64,000 bases of DNA from Lentibacillus cibarius. Its GTDB lineage: Bacteria > Bacillota > Bacilli > Bacillales > Amphibacillaceae. A program made the translations under genes and the position numbers. Below the pieces are notes generated by a model. The model was given only the letters and a program-made list of their open reading frames with translations, was not told where the DNA came from and made no database searches. Shown one piece after another: positions 1 through 8,206 of this stretch; the first letter of the stretch is position 1; each line of letters begins with the position of its first letter. Where the stretch lies: NCBI RefSeq assembly GCF_005887555.1, contig NZ_VCIA01000001.1:1-64000 (forward strand). The letters are read 5' to 3'.

Positions 1-270
1 ATTCATCACAACCGCCCAAATTCCATACTTGAATAACGTTATGACAGCAAGTGCTTCAATATACGGTACGTTCCGATTAAATAGAAAAAATAGCAAAAAG
101 ACCGTAAAAAACAAACTAGCTGTGGGACTATCCGGAACAAACAGTAAAAAAATTCTAGGTGTATCGTAAAGTTGGAATCGGTACCAATAATAGCCATAAG
201 CAGTACCTAATAAGTTGATTATAAATAGGATTAGTAAAAAACGTCTATTTGTTAGTATGTATCGTATCAT
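1..270 (-). CDS. ypjA: YpjA-like DUF1405 membrane protein (5' part)
   Basis: The N-terminal 90 residues are present; the gene runs off the left edge of the window. Translation from the ATG at 268-270 opens MIRYILTNRRFLLILF and continues through two strongly hydrophobic segments around a polar stretch containing WYRFQL and PDSPTAS. This resembles the DUF1405 proteins (YpjA in B. subtilis), which follow the qcr genes in many Bacillaceae. It sits directly downstream of qcrC with a terminator-like hairpin in between, so it may have its own promoter. Function is unknown. Family assignment rests on remembered synteny plus the hydrophobic profile. Confidence 0.7.
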   Translation of the reverse strand, partial: MIRYILTNRRFLLILFIINLLGTAYGYYWYRFQLYDTPRIFLLFVPDSPTASLFFTVFLLFFLFNRNVPYIEALAVITLFKYGIWAVVMN

Positions 271-351
271 GTCTAATATCCCTTCTTTTAAGCATGACAG
301 AAAGCGTCTATTCAAAATGCTCATGCCTACTAAATACCTGTCTGACTTATG

Positions 352-390
352 AAAAAACACCTTCACCAACTGTCTTGGCAAAGGTGTTTT
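352..390 (-). terminator. Terminator after the qcr genes
   Basis: Inverted arms AAAACACCTT (354-363) and AAGGTGTTTT (381-390) form a 10-bp stem, with extra pairing in the loop, followed on the minus strand by a T-rich tract. It lies just after qcrC and before ypjA. Confidence 0.75.
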
Positions 391-407
391 AAGGAAAACA
401 CGTTTTT

Positions 408-1178
408 TTACTTTTCATTAACGGATACGATGAAATCTGCCAGTTTCTGTAGCTCTTCATCCGATCCGGTAAATTGGTCTGCTGGCATGGACCCTATTCC
501 TTCTCGAGCAATTGTAGCAATTTCGTCTGCAGATTTGTCAATACCAATCAGTGCTGGTCCTGCAGTACCCTGCATATCCTCACCGTGACAGCTCATACAG
601 TTACTCTCATATACGGCATACCCATCTGAATCCTTATCAATGTTTACTTCTTCGGATGGTGGGACAGGCTTATTCGCTTCCGCACGCTGTTCCCAGTCCA
701 CATGTGAAGCTGATTTATAGGTAAGCCAAATGGTAGATGTCAACGCCAAAAGCATCATGCCAACTGCAATTGGGCGCTGATGCGGCCGTCTTCCCGGTCC
801 CTTATCAAGGAAGGGTGCTAACAGCAACCCGCCAAATGCTAGTCCAGGTATAATCAGGATACCGAATAAAATATAAGGGCCACTGGCAAAATTATATTTC
901 AGTAACTCGTACAGGAACAGAAAATACCAGTCCGGCAATGGAATATAGCCGGCGGCAGTTGGATCGGCCATACCTTCCAAAGGCGATGGATGGGCAATTG
1001 TCAAACATAAAAAGCCGACTAAAAACACAGACCCCGCCAGCCATTCCTTTAATAGAAAGTTGGGCCAGAATGCCTCTGTTCTTCCGGGATATTCTGAATA
1101 GTCTTTTGGTATACTCGATTTTCGTTCTGAGGAGATACGAGAATCCCCGACGAACTTCATTCCTTTACCCTTATGCAC
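408..1178 (-). CDS. qcrC: Menaquinol:cytochrome c reductase, cytochrome b/c subunit
   Basis: This is the fused subunit of the Gram-positive bc complex. The N-terminal half is a subunit-IV-like membrane domain and the C-terminal third (about residues 185-256) is a membrane-attached cytochrome c with the heme-binding motif CMSCH. Hydrophobic spans near residues 48-65, 95-120 and 135-155 anchor it, so the heme domain should face outside. The start MHKGKGMKFVGDSR closely matches remembered QcrC proteins, as does the length (256 residues). It is the last gene of qcrA-qcrB-qcrC and depends on the cytochrome c maturation proteins encoded at 45-48.7 kb. Assignment is very secure. Confidence 0.96.
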   Translation of the reverse strand: MHKGKGMKFVGDSRISSERKSSIPKDYSEYPGRTEAFWPNFLLKEWLAGSVFLVGFLCLTIAHPSPLEGMADPTAAGYIPLPDWYFLFLYELLKYNFASGPYILFGILIIPGLAFGGLLLAPFLDKGPGRRPHQRPIAVGMMLLALTSTIWLTYKSASHVDWEQRAEANKPVPPSEEVNIDKDSDGYAVYESNCMSCHGEDMQGTAGPALIGIDKSADEIATIAREGIGSMPADQFTGSDEELQKLADFIVSVNEK

Positions 1179-1195
1179 AGCTTAACCTCCTTTGT

Positions 1196-1870
1196 TTACA
1201 ATGGTCCGGAAATTCCTTGTCTTCGGATTAGTATGAAGTGTACTCCCAGCAAGGCAAACAATGCTGCAGGCAGGAAGAAAACATGAATCGCAAAGAACCG
1301 TGCAAGCGTTTGAGCGCCGACGATATCTGCGTCTCCAGCCAGCAATACTTTAATTTGTTCACCAATGATAGGGACATCTTCCGCAATATTCAATCCGACT
1401 TCTGTTGCGAAATATGCTTTATTATCCCATGGTAGCAAATAGCCTGTGAAACCTAATCCCAGAATGGTAAAGAACAAGAGGACTCCAACAATCCAGTTCA
1501 GTTCACGCGGCTTTTTATATGCGCCCTGGAAAAACACCCGCAATGTATGTAGCAAGAGCATTACAATAACAACACTGGCTCCCCAGTGGTGCATGCCACG
1601 AACGATCTGACCATGTGCGACTTCTGTTTGCAGATAATAAACAGAACGCCATGCATTTTCAATGTCAGGTACATAATACATGGTTAAAAACATACCTGAT
1701 AATATCTGAATGACTACTACGAAAAATGTCAATCCCCCAAAGCAATAAACAAAAGCAGAGAAATGATGGGCCGGATTAACATGTTCAGGGACTTCATGGT
1801 CCGCTATATCACGCCATATAGGCGTAATGTCCACGCGCTCGTCTATCCAGTCGTATAACTTTTGCAGCAT
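1196..1870 (-). CDS. qcrB: Menaquinol:cytochrome c reductase, cytochrome b6-type subunit
   Basis: A cytochrome b6-type integral membrane protein of 224 residues with four hydrophobic helices. The sequence contains paired histidines expected to bind two b hemes (HHFSAFVYCFGG and HHWGASVVIV in the first half, HVFFLPAALFALLGVHF near the end) and the quinol-site region GFTGYLLPWDNKAYFATEVG. It oxidises menaquinol and passes electrons to the Rieske protein and QcrC. It lies between qcrA (6 bp away) and qcrC (17 bp away), clearly one transcript. Length and start agree with the family. Confidence 0.96.
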   Translation of the reverse strand: MLQKLYDWIDERVDITPIWRDIADHEVPEHVNPAHHFSAFVYCFGGLTFFVVVIQILSGMFLTMYYVPDIENAWRSVYYLQTEVAHGQIVRGMHHWGASVVIVMLLLHTLRVFFQGAYKKPRELNWIVGVLLFFTILGLGFTGYLLPWDNKAYFATEVGLNIAEDVPIIGEQIKVLLAGDADIVGAQTLARFFAIHVFFLPAALFALLGVHFILIRRQGISGPL

Positions 1871-1876
1871 CTTCTA

Positions 1877-2392
1877 TTACGCCTCCTCTCTCGACTGTGC
1901 TTTACCAAGGAATAACATCCCATTCTCAATTTTGTGATCATATACGTCCAATGGTGCCGTCGGTGGTGTGTTTGGAACGTTTACACCATTCTTATAATAG
2001 CGTCCGTCATGACACGGGCAGTAAAACTGGTTCGGATAGTCTTCGCTGCCTGCCCAAGAAACAATACAACCCAAGTGTTTGCAAATCGGGGAAAGTGCAA
2101 CTATATCACCATTTTCATCTTTATAAACCCATGCAGATTTAGTCACTTTGGATTCGTACCAGCCATCCACCTGTTGAATTTCCCAATCGACACGCTGTGG
2201 CTCTTCTGTGATATCTTCTACAGCAAGTTTAACATTTGTGTAATCACCTGATGCTGTCGATTCTTGAAGCACCGGGTCAATTGCCATACGGATCGGTGAC
2301 ACCACTAGGCCAGCTGCCATAAAACCACCCACACCTGTAAGCGTATAGTTTAGAAATTGACGACGGGATACTGGTTGTTTGTCTTCGCTCAT
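1877..2392 (-). CDS. qcrA: Menaquinol:cytochrome c reductase, Rieske iron-sulfur subunit
   Basis: The Rieske [2Fe-2S] subunit, 171 residues. The cluster ligands are visible as CKHLGC and CPCHDG, the two Rieske motifs. The N-terminus has a twin-arginine-like stretch (SRRQFLN) before a hydrophobic segment with GGFMAAGLVV, consistent with Tat-dependent export and membrane anchoring. It begins the qcrA-B-C operon; the next upstream gene, ypiF, is 177 bp away, so a promoter probably lies in 2393-2569, although I could not pick out convincing boxes. Confidence 0.95.
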   Translation of the reverse strand: MSEDKQPVSRRQFLNYTLTGVGGFMAAGLVVSPIRMAIDPVLQESTASGDYTNVKLAVEDITEEPQRVDWEIQQVDGWYESKVTKSAWVYKDENGDIVALSPICKHLGCIVSWAGSEDYPNQFYCPCHDGRYYKNGVNVPNTPPTAPLDVYDHKIENGMLFLGKAQSREEA

Positions 2393-2569
2393 GATTTTTC
2401 CCCCCTCTATACATTTTTCACGGACAAGTTTATTAAATCAGTTTACTAGGACAATACCATGATAGCGCAAACTGTATGACGGGTCAATATAAATCCCTTG
2501 TTCTCCCAATGAAATCTTTAAGAATTAATCAGGATAGAAGCCGCATCCGATTCTTTGCGACTAAACTGC

Positions 2570-3046
2570 TTACGCTTTCTGATCATCTTTCCAGTAACTT
2601 CTGATCAGTTCACTGACCTGTTGCACATGTTCCCGGATAATAGGCTGCATATTCTCTGGGTTTGCTGTATCACCTGCTGTTATAGGTAGCCAAATTAAGG
2701 TCCCGGGCAGTTCTTGTTCACTTTTTTTCCAGCTTGAATCAGATGTTATAAAAAAAACATGGCGGAACGGTTGTGCTTGTACATCTCCAACCCATGATTG
2801 AAGCCGGTTCAATTCAGCATCTTTGTCTGCAGATTTTAAATAACGGTAATCAGGTGTCAGCATCACCCTTCCGGTAAGTTCTTTTTCTAGTTCGCGCAAA
2901 AATACTGACTGTGCCTCTGATTGGAATGCGTCCCTTTCGAGTTTTGCATCATCTGATAATTGAAAAGAAAGCAGCGGAACAATTGCGGTGTCTACATATT
3001 CTTTCGCTTTGACAAATTGCTGCAAGTCTTTTTTTATCCATTTCAT
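2570..3046 (-). CDS. ypiF: YpiF-like protein, DUF2487
   Basis: A soluble protein of 158 residues beginning MKWIKKDLQQF. It has no signal peptide or membrane segment and no catalytic motif I can name. Position between ypiB and qcrA is the same as B. subtilis ypiF, and the N-terminus with the YRYLKSADK region looks like DUF2487 proteins. Function is unknown. A terminator separates it from ypiB, so it is probably transcribed separately or with qcr. Confidence 0.8.
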   Translation of the reverse strand: MKWIKKDLQQFVKAKEYVDTAIVPLLSFQLSDDAKLERDAFQSEAQSVFLRELEKELTGRVMLTPDYRYLKSADKDAELNRLQSWVGDVQAQPFRHVFFITSDSSWKKSEQELPGTLIWLPITAGDTANPENMQPIIREHVQQVSELIRSYWKDDQKA

Positions 3047-3120
3047 AGTATACTTCCTGCCCTTCTGTTTATTCTTTAAAAAACAAGAAATTATTGTGCC
3101 AAGTTTATTATCCTAAGTAC

Positions 3121-3163
3121 ACAAAAAAAAATCAACCTATTCATTTAAGAATTAGGTTGATTT
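3121..3163 (-). terminator. Terminator overlapping the ypiB stop codon
   Basis: Stem arms AAATCAACCTA (3129-3139) and TAGGTTGATTT (3153-3163) are followed on the minus strand by eight or more T residues. The ypiB stop codon (3145-3147) lies in the loop, so the first arm encodes the last residues of YpiB. Confidence 0.85.
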
Positions 3164-3711
3164 AATTTCTCACGGTCAATTCCGTTTAGCTGTTCAACAA
3201 GCTCAAAAAAAGTTTGTCGATCCCCTTCATCAAGCGCACGATCTATTTTTCTCTTTAGTGCTGTGCGCTGATATTCATGTACAGTCAGATCCAATATCTT
3301 TTTTGCCGCGTCCCTGTCGTGCTTGGTAATAAAATAATCGTCCGGTATAAACGGATTTTCAACAAGAACCGCTGCATAGTAACTGTTCTGGTGTGATTTA
3401 TTGAAATTCAATTGAATATATAATGGCTCGTTCTGGTTCATGCGAATATCATGAAAGGATTTTTCAGCGTCCGTTGTAACGAGTTGTTTTTTATAAAAGC
3501 GGAACGGAACTTCTTCCGAGCAATGGCTGGACATAATTAAGCCTCTTGGGCAGTATTTCGCCTCACGAACGAAATGTATGTTTTTAAGCAGATTTTTGTG
3601 GTTAATTATATAGTTCAGGATCCATACACTTTCCCGTTTTTTTAACTGATAATGGTTCAAGAACCATTGAATGAAACTTTTTTTGTCTTGCACGGAAACA
3701 GGAGTCTGCAT
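3145..3711 (-). CDS. ypiB: YpiB-like protein, UPF0302 family
   Basis: 188 residues starting MQTPVSVQDKKSFIQWFLNHYQLKKRE. The tryptophan- and tyrosine-rich N-terminal half (WILNYIINH, PRGLIMSS) and the C-terminal helical part with ALDEGDRQTFFELVEQLN match UPF0302/YpiB proteins, which have an N-terminal domain followed by an IDEAL-type C-terminal motif region. Function in the cell is not established. It lies 36 bp downstream of ypiA and probably shares its transcript, which ends at the strong terminator overlapping this gene's stop. Confidence 0.88.
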   Translation of the reverse strand: MQTPVSVQDKKSFIQWFLNHYQLKKRESVWILNYIINHKNLLKNIHFVREAKYCPRGLIMSSHCSEEVPFRFYKKQLVTTDAEKSFHDIRMNQNEPLYIQLNFNKSHQNSYYAAVLVENPFIPDDYFITKHDRDAAKKILDLTVHEYQRTALKRKIDRALDEGDRQTFFELVEQLNGIDREKLNQPNS

Positions 3712-3747
3712 TTACAAGGATAACCTCCCTCAATATCCATTTAATGG

Positions 3748-5013
3748 CTATGTTTCTCGTGTCTGTTTCAATCGGGACACATATTCTTCAATATCCGCAT
3801 CAAGTGGCTGTATGCGCAAGTACTCCTCAAACAATTGAATGGCGTTGTCAATCCTCCCTTCTTCGGTTAAGAAGTAGCCGTATTCTTTTAGAAAATCACT
3901 ATCTTGGTTTAAGCTATTATATGCTTCTTGGTAGTGTTTTAATGCATTGTTATAAGATTCCGTTTCATTATAGGCACGTGCAAGTTCCCACTCATACAGT
4001 GGATCTTTGGCTCCTGTGTTGCTGATTTCTGTTAACAGTTCGATAATGTCTTCTGTTTTATCTTGCTGCTTCAGCAGTTCAACTAAAAATAGCACCGCCT
4101 CTTTATAATCAGGATCAAGTGTAATGGCTTCACGCACCCACTTTTCGCTTTCATTATCGTTGTTCAACTGGTGAGCCATCGAACCCGCGAAAAAATATAG
4201 TTCTTTATTAAATTCATCCACTTGGATACCTTTTAAGGCAGTGTCATATGCTTCCTGAGGCATTTCTTCTGATTCATAAGCTTTTGCCAATTGATAATAA
4301 GCCGTGTGATAATACATGTCCTGCTCGATCACATGTTTCCATGCTTTGATGGCGATATCTCGACGTCCCGCATGTAATGCAGTGAACCCGTACTTGAAGA
4401 GCGTATCTGGATCCTCGCTGTCAATATCCTGGTAAATATCAAGCGCAACTTCATAGTCACCGGATGCGGCGTACGCTTCAGCTAGCCGGTCATTGACAGA
4501 TACATTGTTGATTTCTTTTGTAATGGGCAGTACCTTTTCATAATACGTGATGGCTTGGCGAAACTCTCCATTTGAAAACAGGAGTTCCCCAAGAGCAAAG
4601 TCAATAATTGGTTCATTTGGTTCATGATGTTTGGCACTCAGTAGTTTTTGCTCGGCAACTTCAAATAGGCCTTGTGCGTGATACAAATCGGCTAATTGTA
4701 ATAATGTTTGTACATATGCCGGATCATCTTCATCTATCTCATCCAGCAGATTGATGGCTTCTTCATCATTATCCAGATCAATATATACATCTGCTAGCAT
4801 AATTTTTATTTCACTTTCTTTAGGAAAACGATGCATCAATTCATCTAGAACATCAGCCGCATCGGTTAAAAATCCCCACTGCACGTACAGTTCAGCAATG
4901 GTGAATTTCTCTTCATCATCAGCTTTTGGTAAATAATCTTCAAGAAGTGAAATAGCTTTTTCGGTTTGTTTTGTTTCCATTAAATTAACTGCTTCCATTA
5001 TGGTTGTATCCAT
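3748..5013 (-). CDS. ypiA: YpiA-like tetratricopeptide-repeat protein
   Basis: About 421 residues made almost wholly of helix-pair TPR repeats, seen as recurrent A-x-x-x-Y patterns such as LAEAYAASGDYEVALDIYQ and LAKAYESEEMPQEAYDTAL. TPR arrays usually hold partner proteins; no catalytic domain is present. I prefer the ATG at 5013 (MDTTIMEAV) over an in-frame ATG at 5043 because AAAGGATG lies six bases before it, and the resulting length agrees with the remembered B. subtilis homologue. It heads the ypiA-ypiB pair. Confidence 0.88.
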   Translation of the reverse strand: MDTTIMEAVNLMETKQTEKAISLLEDYLPKADDEEKFTIAELYVQWGFLTDAADVLDELMHRFPKESEIKIMLADVYIDLDNDEEAINLLDEIDEDDPAYVQTLLQLADLYHAQGLFEVAEQKLLSAKHHEPNEPIIDFALGELLFSNGEFRQAITYYEKVLPITKEINNVSVNDRLAEAYAASGDYEVALDIYQDIDSEDPDTLFKYGFTALHAGRRDIAIKAWKHVIEQDMYYHTAYYQLAKAYESEEMPQEAYDTALKGIQVDEFNKELYFFAGSMAHQLNNDNESEKWVREAITLDPDYKEAVLFLVELLKQQDKTEDIIELLTEISNTGAKDPLYEWELARAYNETESYNNALKHYQEAYNSLNQDSDFLKEYGYFLTEEGRIDNAIQLFEEYLRIQPLDADIEEYVSRLKQTRET

Positions 5014-5085
5014 CAGGTACATCCTTTCCGCTGTCGTACTCATTTATCTTTTCATCATACAGAATACAATTTTTTTATTCAATCA

Positions 5086-5112
5086 GAAAAGAATCTGCCT
5101 GGATGGGCAGAT
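5086..5112. terminator. Small hairpin upstream of ypiA
   Basis: ATCTGCC (5093-5099) and GGCAGAT (5106-5112) form a 7-bp stem with T-rich flanks on both strands. It could end transcripts arriving from the aro operon before ypiA. Confidence 0.4.
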
Positions 5113-5151
5113 CCTTTTTAATGACGTCAAAAAGTATAAAATATGGATGAC

Positions 5152-5201
5152 CTTATAATAAAAACTTCGGCATCGCTATAAGTCGAGGCGAATGCCGAGT
5201 T
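5152..5201 (-). terminator. Probable terminator of the aro operon
   Basis: Arms at 5163-5176 and 5188-5201 (CTCGGCATTCGC against its near-complement) are followed on the minus strand by TTTTATTATAA. aroA ends at 5774, so this hairpin is separated from the operon by the 458-bp repeat element. Confidence 0.55.
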
Positions 5202-5217
5202 ATTCTAATACACAAAA

Positions 5218-5675
5218 GATATATAATGCGACGTAAGTGCTAGGTTGATTTCCGTTCCAGCCAGTCGCTTTCCGCGGGCAACGCTTCAGCTTCCTCGGAA
5301 GAAAACCGCTTCCTGCGGGATCTTCAGCTGTTGCTTTTCCCGCAGGAGTCGACTGGCCTCCACTCCAATCAACCATCAAAATAGTAGTTCATTATTCTTT
5401 GTGATTTAATTATGTATAAATGTAGTTAAGCACAAGCGGAGGAAATACACGGAGACTCCTGCGGGAACAGTGGCGAAAGTGAGACCCCACAGGAACGAGC
5501 GATACATCCACCGAGTACGCTACGAGTTGCGAGGAGTGCTGCTCCACTGAAACCACTTACAACACGACGAGCACACCGGATGTCCGAGGAGGCTCACGGG
5601 TCACCCGCGGAAAGCGTAGTGTATTTCCGCAGCGGCGGTTTAACACTCATACAAAATTATGTCGCATTATATATC
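5218..5675. repeat. Composite intergenic repeat with 15-bp terminal inverted repeats
   Basis: The segment starts with GATATATAATGCGAC (5218-5232) and ends with its exact reverse complement (5661-5675). Inside are two GC-richer blocks, each bounded by its own inverted ends: 5243-5374 (GGTTGATT...AATCAACC) and 5436-5633 (GCGGAGGAAATACAC against GTGTATTTCCGC). The blocks are distantly related in opposite orientation: both carry CTCCTGCGGGAA and CCCGCGGAAAGCG. No ORF of note is present. Blocks of this type recur between genes in many Bacillaceae genomes (from memory), but this window has one locus only. It is a mobile or formerly mobile non-coding repeat by inference. Confidence 0.7.
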
Positions 5676-5773
5676 AAATGTGATGATAAACAACGAATCA
5701 TACATCCAAAAAGTCAACTAGCGTAGTATATGTCTAACTTTCTTCATTCTTTCAAGCCTTATGTGTTCATCTT

Positions 5774-7084
5774 TCAGGTTGCGAAAGTTGAATGATTACT
5801 AATTATTTTGCGCAAATCCCGAAAGAAATTGGGATAGGAAATGTCGATTGAAGATACATCATCAATAACCACATTCTGTTCGGCAATTAACGAAGCCACT
5901 GCAAGCATCATGGCAATACGGTGGTCATTGTATGCTTTTGTCTGACCCCCGGTTAAAACTGAACTGCCTTTAATAACCATGCCGTCATCAGTTCCTTCGA
6001 CCTTTGCACCAATGCTGGTCAGTTCTTCTACTGTGGCTGCAATACGGTCAGTTTCCTTCAATCGAAGTTCTTCAGCATCACGGATGACAGTATTTCCTTT
6101 GGCTTGCGTAGCGACAAGGGCTAAAACCGGAAGCTCATCAATTAACCTCGGGATAATATCCCCCTCAATCACAACCCCATTTAAAGGACGGTGGACAACC
6201 GTAATGTCCCCGAATGTTTCCCCACCGACTGTCTGTTGATTGGTAATGCTGATTTGTGCTCCCATTTCAGATAAGACATCAATAATTCCTGTCCGACTAT
6301 GATTGAGACCGACGCGAAGCAATGTTAGCTTGCTTTCTGGCACGATTGCTGCAGCAGCCATAAAGAACGCTGCTGAAGAAATATCACCAGGCACGACCAC
6401 ATCTGTTGCTATTAAAGCCCGTTCATTTGTAATTCGTATATGACCATCATTATCAGCTATATCCGCACCGAATGCTTGGAGCATATTTTCCGTGTGGTTT
6501 CGTGAAGGTGTTTCCTCAATCACCTCGGTCGTTCCTTCTGCAAATAACCCGCCCAGCAACACGGCTGATTTCACCTGTGCGCTTTTAACTGGAAGCTTGT
6601 AATGAATGCCTTTAAGATTGCCGCCTCTTACTGCAAGTGGTAAGTAATTACCGTTATTTCGTCCGTCGAATTTCCCACCCATCTCAGAAAGCGGTCCTAC
6701 CACACGATCCATTGGCCGCTGCGTTAAATGGGGATCACCGTATACTGAAGTGAAAATTGGCAAACCAGCCAAAACCCCCAACATTAATCTGGCAGTTGTC
6801 CCTGAATTTCCAAAATAAATTGGACTGGACGGCTCGTTTAGGGTTGTAGGGCCATTGCCATAAATCTTAAGTAAGCTGTCATTTTCCTCAATCTTCACAC
6901 CAAGCTGTCGAAAAGCTTCTACCGTGCGTCTAGTATCTTCACTTCTTAAAAAATCCGTAACGGTTGTTATACCAGTTGCCAATGAACCTAATATGATAGC
7001 CCGATGAGAGATGGACTTATCCCCGGGAATCTGTAGTTTCCCAGATATCGGAGACTGTGCGGGTGCCAGTGTCAATTCTTTCAT
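5774..7084 (-). CDS. aroA: 3-phosphoshikimate 1-carboxyvinyltransferase (EPSP synthase)
   Basis: Transfers enolpyruvyl from PEP to shikimate-3-phosphate, the sixth shikimate step. The 436 residues show the family signatures: PGDKSISHRAIILGSLA near the N-terminus, GNSGTTARLMLG (residues about 92-103), RPMDRVVGPL, and the C-terminal LRLKETDRIAA and YNDHRIAMMLAVA. These carry the phosphate- and PEP-binding lysine and arginines. B. subtilis calls this gene aroE. It is the last gene of the aroC-aroB-hisC-tyrA-aroA run, 21 bp after tyrA. The downstream DNA is occupied by the composite repeat rather than by an immediate terminator. Confidence 0.96.
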   Translation of the reverse strand: MKELTLAPAQSPISGKLQIPGDKSISHRAIILGSLATGITTVTDFLRSEDTRRTVEAFRQLGVKIEENDSLLKIYGNGPTTLNEPSSPIYFGNSGTTARLMLGVLAGLPIFTSVYGDPHLTQRPMDRVVGPLSEMGGKFDGRNNGNYLPLAVRGGNLKGIHYKLPVKSAQVKSAVLLGGLFAEGTTEVIEETPSRNHTENMLQAFGADIADNDGHIRITNERALIATDVVVPGDISSAAFFMAAAAIVPESKLTLLRVGLNHSRTGIIDVLSEMGAQISITNQQTVGGETFGDITVVHRPLNGVVIEGDIIPRLIDELPVLALVATQAKGNTVIRDAEELRLKETDRIAATVEELTSIGAKVEGTDDGMVIKGSSVLTGGQTKAYNDHRIAMMLAVASLIAEQNVVIDDVSSIDISYPNFFRDLRKIISNHSTFAT

Positions 7085-7105
7085 TTTGTTCCCTTCCTTT
7101 ACCTA

Positions 7106-8206
7106 TTACTCTTCTAGCATTAAATCATATCCTTTTTCTTGTAGTACCTGATAGCTTTTTTGTTGCTCCTCTTTTGTCGATACGGTCAGTCGTAAAGCAC
7201 CCATTATCCCCTCACGGATTTCGAGGATCTGAATGTTGGTGATGCTTACACTTTCTTCTGCTAATAGATTAGCAACTGATGCAATGGCTCCTGTCTGGTC
7301 GCGTATATCCACATATAAATCGTAAAATGCAGGAATAGCCCCTTTTTTCTTAGCACCGAGCCCATCACGGTAATCTTTTGCCTGCTCTAAGTAGGATGTC
7401 AGCTGTTCTTTTTCATTCTCATGCAGCATCTGTTTTAGGGCCGTCATTTCCGCTGTCCAATCGTCAATCAGCTGTATCATTTTTTGTTTATTATGATAAA
7501 GAATATCCTGCCAGAGTTCCGGACTACTGGAAGCGATACGTGTTACATCACGGAATCCCCCTGCAGCTAGTTTAGGAATAAATTCGTGCGTATCCTGCCA
7601 TTTCTTCGCCTGTTGAACGAGTGCCGAAGCTATCAAGTGCGGGAAATGTGAAATGACACCGGTCATCTCATCGTGCTCATTTGCCCCCAGGCGAACAACA
7701 TTACTTTTTGTATCCTTCAGTACTTCCTGAAGCAGTTCGACAGCTGATGACTGGCAGCTTTTTGATGGTGCTAGTACATAGATGGCATTTTCAAACAGGT
7801 GCCCTTTTGCCGCGGTAATTCCCTTTTTGTGGGAACCAGCCATCGGGTGCCCGCCTACAAATTGTATCTTGCTATTTTGTAAACGATTCGCCGCATCAAT
7901 AATCGGCTTTTTGACAGATGATACGTCGCTGAGAATAACATCATGATCATATGTAATGGTATCCAGTGTGTGCATCATCTCAATCGTTTCGGTTATTGGT
8001 GTGCCCAGGATAATAATGTCGGCTTCTTTAGCTGTCATCACTATATCCGTACTAACATCGTGAATGATGCCGTTTATCCGGGCAAATTCAATTGTTTTTC
8101 GGTCAATATCATATCCTATAACACGATTTTTATTAGATTGGGAAAGGCACTTGGCTAACGATCCACCAATCAGCCCTAATCCAATCACAAATATGGTTCT
8201 GTTCAC
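7106..8206 (-). CDS. tyrA: Prephenate dehydrogenase with C-terminal ACT domain
   Basis: Oxidises prephenate to 4-hydroxyphenylpyruvate for tyrosine synthesis. The N-terminal Rossmann motif GLGLIGGSLAK binds NAD; the catalytic region includes GGHPMAGSHKKGI. From about residue 295 there is an ACT-type regulatory fold (IRDQTGAIASVANLLAEESVSITNIQI), presumably for tyrosine feedback. The GTG start at 8206 overlaps the hisC stop (ATGTGA), with AAGGAG nearby, so translation is coupled. Length 366 residues is normal for the Bacillus type. Confidence 0.95.
   Translation of the reverse strand: MNRTIFVIGLGLIGGSLAKCLSQSNKNRVIGYDIDRKTIEFARINGIIHDVSTDIVMTAKEADIIILGTPITETIEMMHTLDTITYDHDVILSDVSSVKKPIIDAANRLQNSKIQFVGGHPMAGSHKKGITAAKGHLFENAIYVLAPSKSCQSSAVELLQEVLKDTKSNVVRLGANEHDEMTGVISHFPHLIASALVQQAKKWQDTHEFIPKLAAGGFRDVTRIASSSPELWQDILYHNKQKMIQLIDDWTAEMTALKQMLHENEKEQLTSYLEQAKDYRDGLGAKKKGAIPAFYDLYVDIRDQTGAIASVANLLAEESVSITNIQILEIREGIMGALRLTVSTKEEQQKSYQVLQEKGYDLMLEE

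Noticed and set aside
349..588. Plus-strand ORF of 79 codons over the qcrC end
   Set aside because: It runs antisense through the cytochrome c domain and across a terminator; no supporting signal.
5218..5675. Insertion sequence or CRISPR array
   Set aside because: No transposase frame and no repeat-spacer periodicity; the inverted ends fit a non-coding repeat instead.
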